Below, in pieces: positions 9,424-17,840 of a DNA stretch of 36,437 bases (the first letter of the stretch is position 1; each line of letters opens with the position of its first letter). Both the position numbers and the translations under genes were made by a program. Source of the DNA: an uncultured Sulfurimonas sp. (GTDB lineage Bacteria > Campylobacterota > Campylobacteria > Campylobacterales > Sulfurimonadaceae). The stretch spans positions 1-36,437 of the forward strand of contig CALDOC010000099.1 in the NCBI GenBank assembly GCA_937914675.1, read 5' to 3'. The notes beneath the pieces are model-generated. The model had not been told where the DNA came from and made no database searches. It saw only the letters and a program-made list of their open reading frames with translations.

Positions 9424-9693
9424 ATGGCAATTACATATGAAAATAGCGAAGCTACTTTCACGTCGGTTATTTATGAAGATGAAGTCGTTTTATTTAGAGA
9501 TTTTTTGCAAGAACAAGCCCCAAACGAGGTTTCTTTAAATTTTCACGAATGCGATGACATTCATTTAGCCGTCATTCAATTAATAATGGCGTATAAAAAG
9601 AATTATACGTGTAGATATGATTTTTCTGAAAATAAAAAGCTTTTTCAAACCGTATTGGAAGGATTCGACACTAGTGAAAACCATTGTAGTTAG
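9424..9693 (+). CDS. Small STAS-like chemotaxis-associated protein
   Basis: GGAGATATAA upstream. VVLFRDFLQEQAPNEVSLNFHECDDIHLAVIQLIMAY resembles short STAS-like domains; overlaps the next gene by 20 bp. Confidence 0.5.
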   Translation: MAITYENSEATFTSVIYEDEVVLFRDFLQEQAPNEVSLNFHECDDIHLAVIQLIMAYKKNYTCRYDFSENKKLFQTVLEGFDTSENHCS

Positions 9694-10426
9694 CAACCGT
9701 AAAGGTGGCTCCGCTAAAACAACGACGGCAGTGAACATTGCAAGTGGCTTAGCAAAACATGGTTCAGTACTACTTCTAGATTTTGACACCCAAGGTCACG
9801 CTTCCATTGGAGTTGGTTGCGACTTGGACGAGCATCTTGGCGTTCACTCCATCTTTGATGGTAAAACTTTAAGTGAAACTTTTATCCCAACCGTTCATGA
9901 AAATCTCACGTTGTCTCCGGCTCTTGTTTTTTTTGACGTTTATGACTACTCAGATTTGAGTGGCGTCTTGAAAAATAGGTTTAAACGTGAAAAAATCGCA
10001 GACTTTTTTGATTACTGCGTTATTGACACTCCACCAACTTTTGACGCGCTTTTAAAAAATTCTCTTGAAGTTGCGGATATTGTCTTGATTCCTTTCGTCC
10101 CTCATCATTTAGGCGTTGTGGCGGTAGGTCAAATGATGAGAGCCCTCTACAAGAGCGCGTCGGATTTTAACAGAAAAATCGCAGAGGTTTTTATACTTCC
10201 CGTCATGTTTAATCCTCATGTGAATGAACATAAAGATTCTCTAGAAAAAGTAAAAATATCTTTTGGCAAGAGTAAACTATTATCTCCCATTGGGATAGAT
10301 ATAAAACTTGCCCAGCAGTTTGAAACAGGAACGCCTATAACGCTAGATACGAAACGTTCTAAAGGCTTAAAAGATTATAGTAGATGCGTGTCAGAAATAT
10401 TGGCAAAACTTGAAGTAAAAGGCTAG
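9674..10426 (+). CDS. ParA/MinD-superfamily ATPase in the chemotaxis operon (ParC/PpfA-like array-positioning candidate)
   Basis: Deviant Walker A NRKGGSAKTTTAVN, LLLDFDTQGHASIGVG, CVIDTPPTFDALLKNSLEVAD. GTG at 9674 chosen because the fold begins MKTIVVSNRKGG; the listed ATG at 9617 adds a non-homologous-looking leader. Confidence 0.88.
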   Translation: MKTIVVSNRKGGSAKTTTAVNIASGLAKHGSVLLLDFDTQGHASIGVGCDLDEHLGVHSIFDGKTLSETFIPTVHENLTLSPALVFFDVYDYSDLSGVLKNRFKREKIADFFDYCVIDTPPTFDALLKNSLEVADIVLIPFVPHHLGVVAVGQMMRALYKSASDFNRKIAEVFILPVMFNPHVNEHKDSLEKVKISFGKSKLLSPIGIDIKLAQQFETGTPITLDTKRSKGLKDYSRCVSEILAKLEVKG

Positions 10427-10431
10427 AGATT

Positions 10432-11763
10432 GTGAAAGTCCTAATTGTAGATGATAATAGAACAAATAGAATGATAATGGGAGCTCTTTTAGATGAGTAT
10501 CAAGCCGTAAACGCTATGGTTCATTTTGACATGGATGAAGCGGAGGACGGACTGATTGCCGTCCAAAAGTCCAGAGAGAAAAATTATGAACTTGTTTTCA
10601 TGGACATAAACATGCCCAATATGGATGGCATTGAGGCTAGTCGGATAATTCGTTCAGAAAATAATAAAGTTATGGTGATTGCGGTCTCTACCGTGGACGA
10701 CGTCGAACAGCGAAGAAGTATTTTAAATAATGGAGCTGAAGATTACGTCTCAAAGCCAGTGGATGCGGATGTTTTTAACTCTAGGCTTAAAAATTACATA
10801 TCTTTGATAGAGTCGAGAAAACATGAAAGCGTTAGCAAACATACAATCAATTTATACACAAACAAAGTTTTTAGTAGGCATACTACGTTTACATTGGATT
10901 CAGAAGACTCTTTAGCTGAGTTTTGGGAATTTTTTCTTTTAAACGCGAGAGCGAAATCACATTTTTTAAGTGACGTCGTTCGTTTAATAGTCTCCATAGT
11001 TGAGAAACAGATGAAATTCTCAAATAGCGCCAAACTGTACATAGAAGAATCCGAGACTAAACAATATTTTACTTTAGTAAATATTGATGTGTTGCCAAAA
11101 AAAATTATAGAGTTGCTAATAATAAAAAATAGTATCAGAGATGGTTATAAACTTACCGAAAACAAAATTTCTTTTGAATTAGTTACAGAAAAACAGTATA
11201 GCGTAGATAAACAAGTAGAGGTTGTTACGTCTACTCTATCTGCGGCTCCCATTGCTCCTCTTGTGAAAAACATGGATGTCGCAACTAAAACTTTTGAAGC
11301 GTCAAAAGGTTTAGAAGTATTTGATTATATGGATTCTGATGATTTGTTAGATTTAGAAGAATACGCGGATAATTTAAACTCCTTAATGCTTTTAGTTGGA
11401 GGAGGAGCTTTAGACGCTAATGACATTATTGAAATGTGCGCCCACCTAGATAGAGTTAGTGGAATTTTATCCGCATATGCCGAAGTTTATCCCATCTCCA
11501 ACGCTTTGAGTGATTTGTCAAAAAATTTGGCTTCGCACATAGAAGAATTTACCAAAAATGCGGAAGACTTGGGACCTATGTTCTCCGCCTTTAGCAATGA
11601 TTTGTCAAGTTGGATTCAAAAATCATTTCATACGGGAGCGCCTAGCGTAGATTTTATGAACGACACGATAGTCGTTAATTGTCAAACCATTATCGGCATG
11701 CTAACCATGGATGAAGTTGGCTCGGCTGGCGATGAAGATTTTGACGATATTTTTGATTTTTAA
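10432..11763 (+). CDS. Response regulator with large C-terminal region of unknown function
   Basis: GTG start. N-terminal REC (VLIVDDNRTNRMI, VFMDINMPNMDG, AVST, SKPV). About 310 further residues without a recognisable output domain; ends DEDFDDIFDF. Confidence 0.85.
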   Translation: MKVLIVDDNRTNRMIMGALLDEYQAVNAMVHFDMDEAEDGLIAVQKSREKNYELVFMDINMPNMDGIEASRIIRSENNKVMVIAVSTVDDVEQRRSILNNGAEDYVSKPVDADVFNSRLKNYISLIESRKHESVSKHTINLYTNKVFSRHTTFTLDSEDSLAEFWEFFLLNARAKSHFLSDVVRLIVSIVEKQMKFSNSAKLYIEESETKQYFTLVNIDVLPKKIIELLIIKNSIRDGYKLTENKISFELVTEKQYSVDKQVEVVTSTLSAAPIAPLVKNMDVATKTFEASKGLEVFDYMDSDDLLDLEEYADNLNSLMLLVGGGALDANDIIEMCAHLDRVSGILSAYAEVYPISNALSDLSKNLASHIEEFTKNAEDLGPMFSAFSNDLSSWIQKSFHTGAPSVDFMNDTIVVNCQTIIGMLTMDEVGSAGDEDFDDIFDF

Positions 11764-11775
11764 GGAACTTAAGAC

Positions 11776-11982
11776 ATGTATACAGTAAACGTTCAAAATA
11801 GTTGTAGTTGTTTTGTGAAAAGCGGTATTTTTCAAAGTCAAGAGTTTGAGACAAGTGAAGAAGCAAAAAAGAAGGCTCAAGCCATTATGGAAAAAATGAG
11901 AACAACTTTTTGCCAAAAACATGACTTCTCAATGATTGAGCAGTTTGGAGACTATACGATATATATAAAACCTAGTAGATAG
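11776..11982 (+). CDS. Small Cys-containing protein of unknown function
   Basis: 68 aa; SD AAGGAA upstream; NSCSCF...TFCQKH; codirectional with and 12 bp after the preceding gene. Confidence 0.65.
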   Translation: MYTVNVQNSCSCFVKSGIFQSQEFETSEEAKKKAQAIMEKMRTTFCQKHDFSMIEQFGDYTIYIKPSR

Positions 11983-12006
11983 CTTTAGAGAAAAATCTCT
12001 ATAGCT
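11981..12006. terminator. Candidate bidirectional terminator hairpin between convergent genes
   Basis: AGCTTTAGAGA-AAAA-TCTCTATAGCT: 11-bp arms with one mismatch at the convergent gene ends. No strong U-tract. Confidence 0.45.
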
Positions 12007-12701
12007 CTTTGTAAATCTTCTGCCGTGTCTATTCCAAAGCCAGTACTAGAGACTTTGACCATGACAATTTTTTTTTGATGATATATCGCGCGAAGCTGCT
12101 CTAATTTTTCTATGTCTTCAATTGGCGCGTCATGTAAAGAACAAAACTCTTTTAAACTCTTTTTAGAAAATCCGTAAATCCCAATATGTCCAAAATATTT
12201 TGCGCCTCCGCCTTGATTGTATGGTATGAGCGAACGTGAAAAGTAGATGGCGTTTTCTTTGTTGTCCAATACGACTTTAACCAAGTTTGGATCTTTTGCA
12301 GATTCGGCGTTAATGGAATTGTAACAGCTACCCATAATAAAAGGCTCATTTGAGTCTTGCAACTCTTTAAGTTTACTCATGAGAGATTCAACTACGTCGG
12401 GTTCTATAAAAGGCTCGTCGGCTTGAACGTTTATGATTATTTCATCATCGTCCACTTGAAGTATCGTTGCGCATTCATGAATTCTATCGGTTCCGCTTTT
12501 GTGCGTCGTAGACGTTAACATGGCTTCTATGCCATGCTCTTTGCAAATTTTAACAATTAGTTCATCATCAGCCGCGACAACGACTCTGTCTAAGTGAGCA
12601 ACTCTTTTAGCTGTTCTCACGACCATAGGCAGTCCACCTATATCAACTAAAACTTTTTGTGGAAATCTTGTGGACGCTAATCTAGCTGGAATAATAATCA
12701 T
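11985..12701 (-). CDS. kdsB: 3-deoxy-manno-octulosonate cytidylyltransferase (CMP-KDO synthetase)
   Basis: MIIIPARLASTRFPQKVL, TDRIHE, NVQADEPF. Confidence 0.95.
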   Translation of the reverse strand: MIIIPARLASTRFPQKVLVDIGGLPMVVRTAKRVAHLDRVVVAADDELIVKICKEHGIEAMLTSTTHKSGTDRIHECATILQVDDDEIIINVQADEPFIEPDVVESLMSKLKELQDSNEPFIMGSCYNSINAESAKDPNLVKVVLDNKENAIYFSRSLIPYNQGGGAKYFGHIGIYGFSKKSLKEFCSLHDAPIEDIEKLEQLRAIYHQKKIVMVKVSSTGFGIDTAEDLQRAIEIFL

Positions 12702-12719
12702 AATTTAATGCCTCTTTGA

Positions 12720-12737
12720 TATAATTGCGTAATTATA
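12720..12737. promoter_or_regulatory. Symmetric divergent promoter between kdsB and trmN6-like gene
   Basis: TATAATTGCGTAATTATA: TATAAT on + at 12720-12725 and on - at 12737-12732, in a 52-bp divergent intergenic gap. Confidence 0.6.
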
Positions 12738-12753
12738 ACTCAAGGTCCTTTAT

Positions 12754-13449
12754 ATGCTTCTTTATCAACCAGAATCAGGCTACTGTTATAACAGTGATTC
12801 TATTTTCCTTTATGATTTTATAAACTCTTTTAAGCCAAAAGGAACGATGCTTGACGTTGGCGCGGGATGTGGCATAGTAGGGCTTTTAGTCGCGCATGAC
12901 AATGTCAAGGTTACTCTTGAAGCTGTAGAAAAGCAAAAAGCGTTCATAGAGTACGCCAAAATAAACGCAAGAGTGAATAAAATAGCTTATAAGATGCATG
13001 AGGGTGATTTTTTGGAATTGGATGAGAGCAAGAAATATAATTACATAGTTTCAAACCCGCCTTTTTATCCAAATGGCGCGCAAAAAAGTGACGATGAGAC
13101 GCTGTTTAGCGCAAGGTATAACGTCAATTTGCCGTTGAACTCGTTTTTTAAAAAAGTGTCGCGTTTGCTCAAGCCTCATTCGCATTTCATATTTTGCTAT
13201 GACGCGACGCAATTTTTTCTCATATGCGTGGAGTTGGAGAAAGCAAAATTAAAAATTGTTGACGTGCAGTTTGTACATCCAAAAATAGATAGAACGGCTT
13301 CTCTTGTTTTGATTCATGCAAGAAACGGTTCTAAATCCATGATGAGAATCATGCCGCCATTTATAAATTTTGATGGTAATGAGTTTTCACAAAAGGCGAA
13401 AGAGATTTATGATAGAGCAAATACACAGAGCGTTAAATGTCAAATATAA
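12754..13449 (+). CDS. trmN6: tRNA1(Val) (adenine(37)-N6)-methyltransferase-like SAM methyltransferase
   Basis: YQPESGYCYNSDSIFLYDFI, MLDVGAGCGIVGLL, YNYIVSNPPFYPNG (NPPF/Y N6-MTase motif). Confidence 0.8.
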   Translation: MLLYQPESGYCYNSDSIFLYDFINSFKPKGTMLDVGAGCGIVGLLVAHDNVKVTLEAVEKQKAFIEYAKINARVNKIAYKMHEGDFLELDESKKYNYIVSNPPFYPNGAQKSDDETLFSARYNVNLPLNSFFKKVSRLLKPHSHFIFCYDATQFFLICVELEKAKLKIVDVQFVHPKIDRTASLVLIHARNGSKSMMRIMPPFINFDGNEFSQKAKEIYDRANTQSVKCQI

Positions 13450-13817
13450 TTAAAAAAGAGTCTTTTCCTTACGCTTTTGATAGCTCGGCATGCGCTACCT
13501 GCGCTGGGAAATGCTGTACAGGCGAGAGTGGATACATCTTTGTCACTATGAGTGAAATAACGTCAATATCAACTTTGCTAAAACTGAGCGTTAATGATTT
13601 TAGCGTAAAATATCTCTTTAAAAAAGATTATAAATATTCAATAAAAGAGAATAAGTTTAACGACTCTTATGAATGCGCTTTTTATGATAGGGCGACCAAT
13701 GGTTGCAAGATATATGAAGCTCGCCCTTTACAGTGTAAAACGTTTCCATTTTGGGATTATTTTAAATCACGAGTGGGAGAGTTAAAAGAAGAGTGTCCAG
13801 GAATTGTAGATGCATAG
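13437..13817 (+). CDS. YkgJ-like cysteine cluster protein (putative Zn/Fe-chelating)
   Basis: ACATCAGKCCTGESG, CAFYD...CKIYEARPLQCKTFPFW. Confidence 0.85.
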   Translation: MSNIIKKESFPYAFDSSACATCAGKCCTGESGYIFVTMSEITSISTLLKLSVNDFSVKYLFKKDYKYSIKENKFNDSYECAFYDRATNGCKIYEARPLQCKTFPFWDYFKSRVGELKEECPGIVDA

Positions 13818-15126
13818 TAAATTTTTAATTTTTATTGGTTTGTTCTTTATCTCGCTTCTCTTCATTTCCTGCAGTCAGCAAGAACCTACTCCAAATAAAA
13901 CCTCAAAAAAGCTTAACGCAAGTAAAAAAACGTTTCCAGAAGAAGACGTGTATATTCTTTTCGCTTTGCGCGCTGAACAAATACAAGACAATAAATCCGC
14001 TTCTGAACTTTTTTCGGTTTTATATGAAAAATCTCATAAAATCAATTACTTGTATCGCTCATTAAACAATGATATAGTCGCAAAGGAAAATCAAAAAGTC
14101 ATCGATTTGGTTGATGAAAAAACAAAAGCTTCAATAAGCGATCCTAAATTAATAAGATTTAAAATCATAGCGTTGATAGAGATGCAAAAATTGGATGAAG
14201 CGATAGTTTTATCAACGGAGTTGGTGAAAAAAACGGAATCCATTGATGATTACATATTGCTCAGCGACATATACATCAAGCAACGCAAATATGACATAGC
14301 TCTAAAGTATTTGGAAAGCGCCTACGTTAAAGATTATAATGAAAACGTGCTAGATAAAATGTCAATCATTATGTACGTTAATTTACATCGCAAGAAAGAC
14401 GCAATTGCCCAGCTTGAAACGCATAGTAGAATTAAGGGCTGCTCCAAACTTATATGTGGCAGACTTGTGGGATTTTACAGCAATGAAAATAATATTGACG
14501 GCACTCTTGAAACTTCTTTGAGATTGTACAACGCGACAAAAGACGAAGAGGTCGCCAAGAACATTATTCAAATCTATGGCTATAAAAAAAATTATGTAAA
14601 AATGATAAGTTTTTTAGAGAAGTCAAAAACGGATGAAGAGACGCTGCTTCAGCTTTACATATATACAAAAAATTATCAAAAAGCTTTTCCTTTGTCCGAC
14701 AAGCTTTATTCTAGCAGTGGCGACATCGCGTTTCTCGGACAAAGCGCAATTTACGAATATGAAAGTAGTAGAAACAAAGACGATATGACAGTTTTAAACA
14801 GCGTGGTGAGAAAACTAGAAACCGTCGTAAAAGAAGATAATAGTCCTATATATAAAAATTATTTAGGCTATGTGTTGATAGATCATAATTTGGACGTTCG
14901 TAAAGGGATGGAATACATAAAAGAAGTTTTAACGCTTGAACCAAATTCAGCGTTTTATCTTGATTCTTTAGCTTGGGGTTACTATAAGCTTGATAATTGT
15001 AAAAAAGCTAAAGCGATTATGGATAAAGTCCTAACTTTAGAGGGCGGAGACGATCCGGAAGTTCGAGTGCATATAAATCAGATAAACGATTGTTTAAAAA
15101 ATAAAAAAGGTGCAAATGAAAAATGA
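13810..15126 (+). CDS. TPR-repeat lipoprotein
   Basis: Signal peptide with lipobox (LLFISCSQQ); TPR-like repeats ([49 protein letters not shown]). Confidence 0.8.
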   Translation: MHSKFLIFIGLFFISLLFISCSQQEPTPNKTSKKLNASKKTFPEEDVYILFALRAEQIQDNKSASELFSVLYEKSHKINYLYRSLNNDIVAKENQKVIDLVDEKTKASISDPKLIRFKIIALIEMQKLDEAIVLSTELVKKTESIDDYILLSDIYIKQRKYDIALKYLESAYVKDYNENVLDKMSIIMYVNLHRKKDAIAQLETHSRIKGCSKLICGRLVGFYSNENNIDGTLETSLRLYNATKDEEVAKNIIQIYGYKKNYVKMISFLEKSKTDEETLLQLYIYTKNYQKAFPLSDKLYSSSGDIAFLGQSAIYEYESSRNKDDMTVLNSVVRKLETVVKEDNSPIYKNYLGYVLIDHNLDVRKGMEYIKEVLTLEPNSAFYLDSLAWGYYKLDNCKKAKAIMDKVLTLEGGDDPEVRVHINQINDCLKNKKGANEK

Positions 15127-15908
15127 TTTTAGATGAAATAATAAAAAGAACAAAAGAAGATTTAGTCGAACGAGAAAAAAAGTTTTCTCTTGATTGGCTT
15201 GGCCGTTCACTCGCGTTTAACGCGCGACAACCAAGGGACGTCTTCCCTTTTTTAACGGCCACCGAGGAAGACCCGTATAGAATAATAAGCGAAGTGAAAA
15301 AAGCTTCCCCTTCTAAAGGCGTCATAAGAGAAAACTTTGACCCGCTTGCGATCGCTCAAGCTTACGAAAGGGGCGGGGCGAGCGCTATTTCAGTTCTAAC
15401 CGAACCACATTATTTTCAAGGTTCTCTTGATTATTTGGGTGGGATTCGTCGTTACGTAGGCATACCGTTGCTGCGCAAGGATTTTATCGTTTCGAAGTAT
15501 CAAGTGCTAGAAGCTATGGTTCATGGAGCGGATTTTATCCTACTCATTGCGGCCGCGCTTTCTAAGGGAGAGCTCAAAGAGTTGTTAAACTACACTAGAC
15601 ATTTGGGCATGGAAGCTTTGGTGGAAGTGCATGATAAGCCTGATTTAATCAAAGCGATTTATGCCGGAAGCGATATAATTGGCATAAACCATAGAAATCT
15701 TCAAACGTTTGAGATGAACATGAATCTTTGTTATGATCTTATTCCACTGATTCCAAACGGTAAAGTAATAGTGGCTGAGAGTGGAATTTACGAACATGGA
15801 CAATTGGAAGATTTAAGCAAGGCGGGAGTTGACGCGTTTTTAGTTGGCGAATCGTTGATGAGAACCGATAATGAAGAAGAAGCGTTAAGAGTTTTGAAAA
15901 ATGGTTAA
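15123..15908 (+). CDS. trpC: Indole-3-glycerol phosphate synthase
   Basis: [53 protein letters not shown]. Confidence 0.97.
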   Translation: MILDEIIKRTKEDLVEREKKFSLDWLGRSLAFNARQPRDVFPFLTATEEDPYRIISEVKKASPSKGVIRENFDPLAIAQAYERGGASAISVLTEPHYFQGSLDYLGGIRRYVGIPLLRKDFIVSKYQVLEAMVHGADFILLIAAALSKGELKELLNYTRHLGMEALVEVHDKPDLIKAIYAGSDIIGINHRNLQTFEMNMNLCYDLIPLIPNGKVIVAESGIYEHGQLEDLSKAGVDAFLVGESLMRTDNEEEALRVLKNG

Positions 15909-15930
15909 AAAATTTATTTTAGGAGACATT

Positions 15931-16275
15931 ATGAAAAAAACAGTGGTCGCATTGAGTTTAGTTCTCGTTGTCATTTTTAGCGCTTGTACGCAAGAAACGC
16001 AAAATAAACTTGGCAGAAGTATTCAAAATTGGACGGGAACCAATGGCGTTTTAGATATTTACATGGGTGATAAACTTGTGCAAAGATTTATAAAGATAGA
16101 CAAATTATCGACTGCAATTTCCACAGATGGAACGGTTTCTAGAAATTATAGATATGGATATGGTTATTTAGACAGTAATCAAAATTATAAAGTTGACGAG
16201 GGAGAGAAAAAATTATATTTTGAGATAAGCAATTACTCCACGCCATATATTTTTTACGACAATCCATCCCATTAA
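15931..16275 (+). CDS. Small putative lipoprotein of unknown function
   Basis: Start moved from 15901 to 15931 because AGGAGACATT precedes that ATG and MKKTVVALSLVLVVIFSAC is a lipoprotein signal. Confidence 0.75.
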   Translation: MKKTVVALSLVLVVIFSACTQETQNKLGRSIQNWTGTNGVLDIYMGDKLVQRFIKIDKLSTAISTDGTVSRNYRYGYGYLDSNQNYKVDEGEKKLYFEISNYSTPYIFYDNPSH

Positions 16276-16276
16276 A

Positions 16277-17374
16277 ATGCAGGTTATTGAACTATTTAAA
16301 TTTTTATTGGAATCAAAGAGTGAAACGCCTGACGATGGTGGATTACTCGATTTTATAGAGAGATATTTACTGGATTTTACAGCCATTAGGATAGACAAAG
16401 AAGACGTAAAAAATCTTTTTGTTTATAAAAAGTTTGGAGAGGGCGATCATTTGTCTTTTGCGGGTCACGTAGACGTCGTTCCAGCGGGTAAAGGCTGGGA
16501 TAGCGATCCGTATAAAGCCATAGAAAAAGATGGTTTTATATATGGTCGGGGGGCGCAAGACATGAAGAGTGGCGTCGCCGCGTTCGTGCAAGCCCTTAAA
16601 GAAACAAAAAAGTTTAATGGAACGTTGTCTTTGCTGTTGACTTCAGACGAAGAGGGCGAAGCGACGCATGGAACGGTCGAAGTATTGAAATATTTAGCGC
16701 GACATGAGTTGCTTCCAGATTTTGTGGTTGTCGCGGAGCCTACTTGTGAAGAGAGATTCGGCGACGCGATAAAAGTTGGGAGAAGAGGCTCGATTAATGG
16801 CTATTTGACTCTAAAAGGAAAACAAGGTCATGCGGCTTATCCTGAGAAGGCGATAAATCCAATTCACAATATTTCAGCCGTTTTGTCAACTATCGCTGGA
16901 GTCGATTTAGACGATGGCGACGAGTTTTTCGCGCCAAGCAAATTAGTGATAACCGATATTCGTTCGGGAATGGAAGTGACGAACGTAACGCCAAACGATC
17001 TTAAAATGATGTTCAACGTAAGAAACAATACGAAAACGACTCAAGATGAAATTGTTTTATTTGTGGCAAAGCGTTTTAATGGCTTGGACTATGAACTTCG
17101 TTTAACGCAAGGCTCTTACCCTTTTAAGACAGATACAAATACGAAAGTGGTGAAAAATATAGATAAAGCGATAGAAACGGTAACGGGGATTAAACCAAAA
17201 CACTCTACCGCCGGAGGAACAAGCGACGCTAGGTTTATGGCTCCAGTAGGCATAGACGTCATAGAGTTTGGCGTAAAAAACGACACTATTCACTCCATCA
17301 ATGAGAGAACTACTCGAAGTGAAGTTGAAGATTTGCATAAAGTCTTTAAGACATTGATAAATAATTGGAAATAA
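16277..17374 (+). CDS. dapE: Succinyl-diaminopimelate desuccinylase
   Basis: FAGHVDVVPAG, GRGAQDMKSGVAAFV, DEEGEATHGT, GRRGSINGYLTLKGKQGHAAYP, TAGGTSDARF. Confidence 0.96.
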   Translation: MQVIELFKFLLESKSETPDDGGLLDFIERYLLDFTAIRIDKEDVKNLFVYKKFGEGDHLSFAGHVDVVPAGKGWDSDPYKAIEKDGFIYGRGAQDMKSGVAAFVQALKETKKFNGTLSLLLTSDEEGEATHGTVEVLKYLARHELLPDFVVVAEPTCEERFGDAIKVGRRGSINGYLTLKGKQGHAAYPEKAINPIHNISAVLSTIAGVDLDDGDEFFAPSKLVITDIRSGMEVTNVTPNDLKMMFNVRNNTKTTQDEIVLFVAKRFNGLDYELRLTQGSYPFKTDTNTKVVKNIDKAIETVTGIKPKHSTAGGTSDARFMAPVGIDVIEFGVKNDTIHSINERTTRSEVEDLHKVFKTLINNWK

Positions 17375-17384
17375 AAGGAAAAAA

Positions 17385-17768
17385 ATGAAATTTATACAAA
17401 CGCAAAACGCGCCATCGGCGATTGGTCCATACTCGCAAGCCGTAGTGGTGAATGGCATGGTTTATACGTCTGGTCAAATAGCGCTTACGCCTGAGGGTGG
17501 AGATGAACTTTTACGCGAAGACGTCGTCATTCAAGCCACTAGAGTCATGCAAAATCTTGAAGCGGTTTTAAACGCTTCTGGCAGTTCATTGGAGAGTGTG
17601 TTAAAAACAACGATATTTTTGGCGAGCATGGATGATTTTGCCCTTGTAAATGAAGTTTACGCCAAAGCGTTTGGCTCTCATAAACCAGTTCGCTCAACCG
17701 TAGCGGTAAAAACATTACCCAAAAACGCACTAGTTGAGATAGACGCTATAGCTTTAGTTAAGGTTTAA
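17385..17768 (+). CDS. ridA: RidA family reactive intermediate/imine deaminase
   Basis: APSAIGPYSQAVVVNGMVYTSGQIALTP, PVRSTVAVKTLPKNALVEIDAIA. Confidence 0.95.
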   Translation: MKFIQTQNAPSAIGPYSQAVVVNGMVYTSGQIALTPEGGDELLREDVVIQATRVMQNLEAVLNASGSSLESVLKTTIFLASMDDFALVNEVYAKAFGSHKPVRSTVAVKTLPKNALVEIDAIALVKV

Positions 17769-17789
17769 ATAAAACTTAAAGCTTTTTTG

Positions 17790-17801
17790 GATATAATTGC
17801 G
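17790..17801 (+). promoter_or_regulatory. Putative -10 region for rplU-rpmA
   Basis: T-tract followed by GATATAATTGCG (TATAAT 17792-17797), about 40 bp upstream of rplU; the same 12-mer occurs at 12718-12729. Confidence 0.55.
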
Positions 17802-17840
17802 AACTTTTTTAGTAGAATTATAAAGATTTAAGGACCGTAT

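Noticed and set aside
9617-9673. Upstream ATG extension of the che-operon ParA ORF
   Set aside because: The 19 added residues (MIFLKIKSFFKPYWKDSTL) overlap the STAS-like CDS and precede the normal ParA N-terminus; GTG 9674 is more likely.
13835-14065. 76-aa + strand ORF inside the TPR lipoprotein gene
   Set aside because: Out-of-frame overlap with a well-supported lipoprotein; no SD or recognisable motif.
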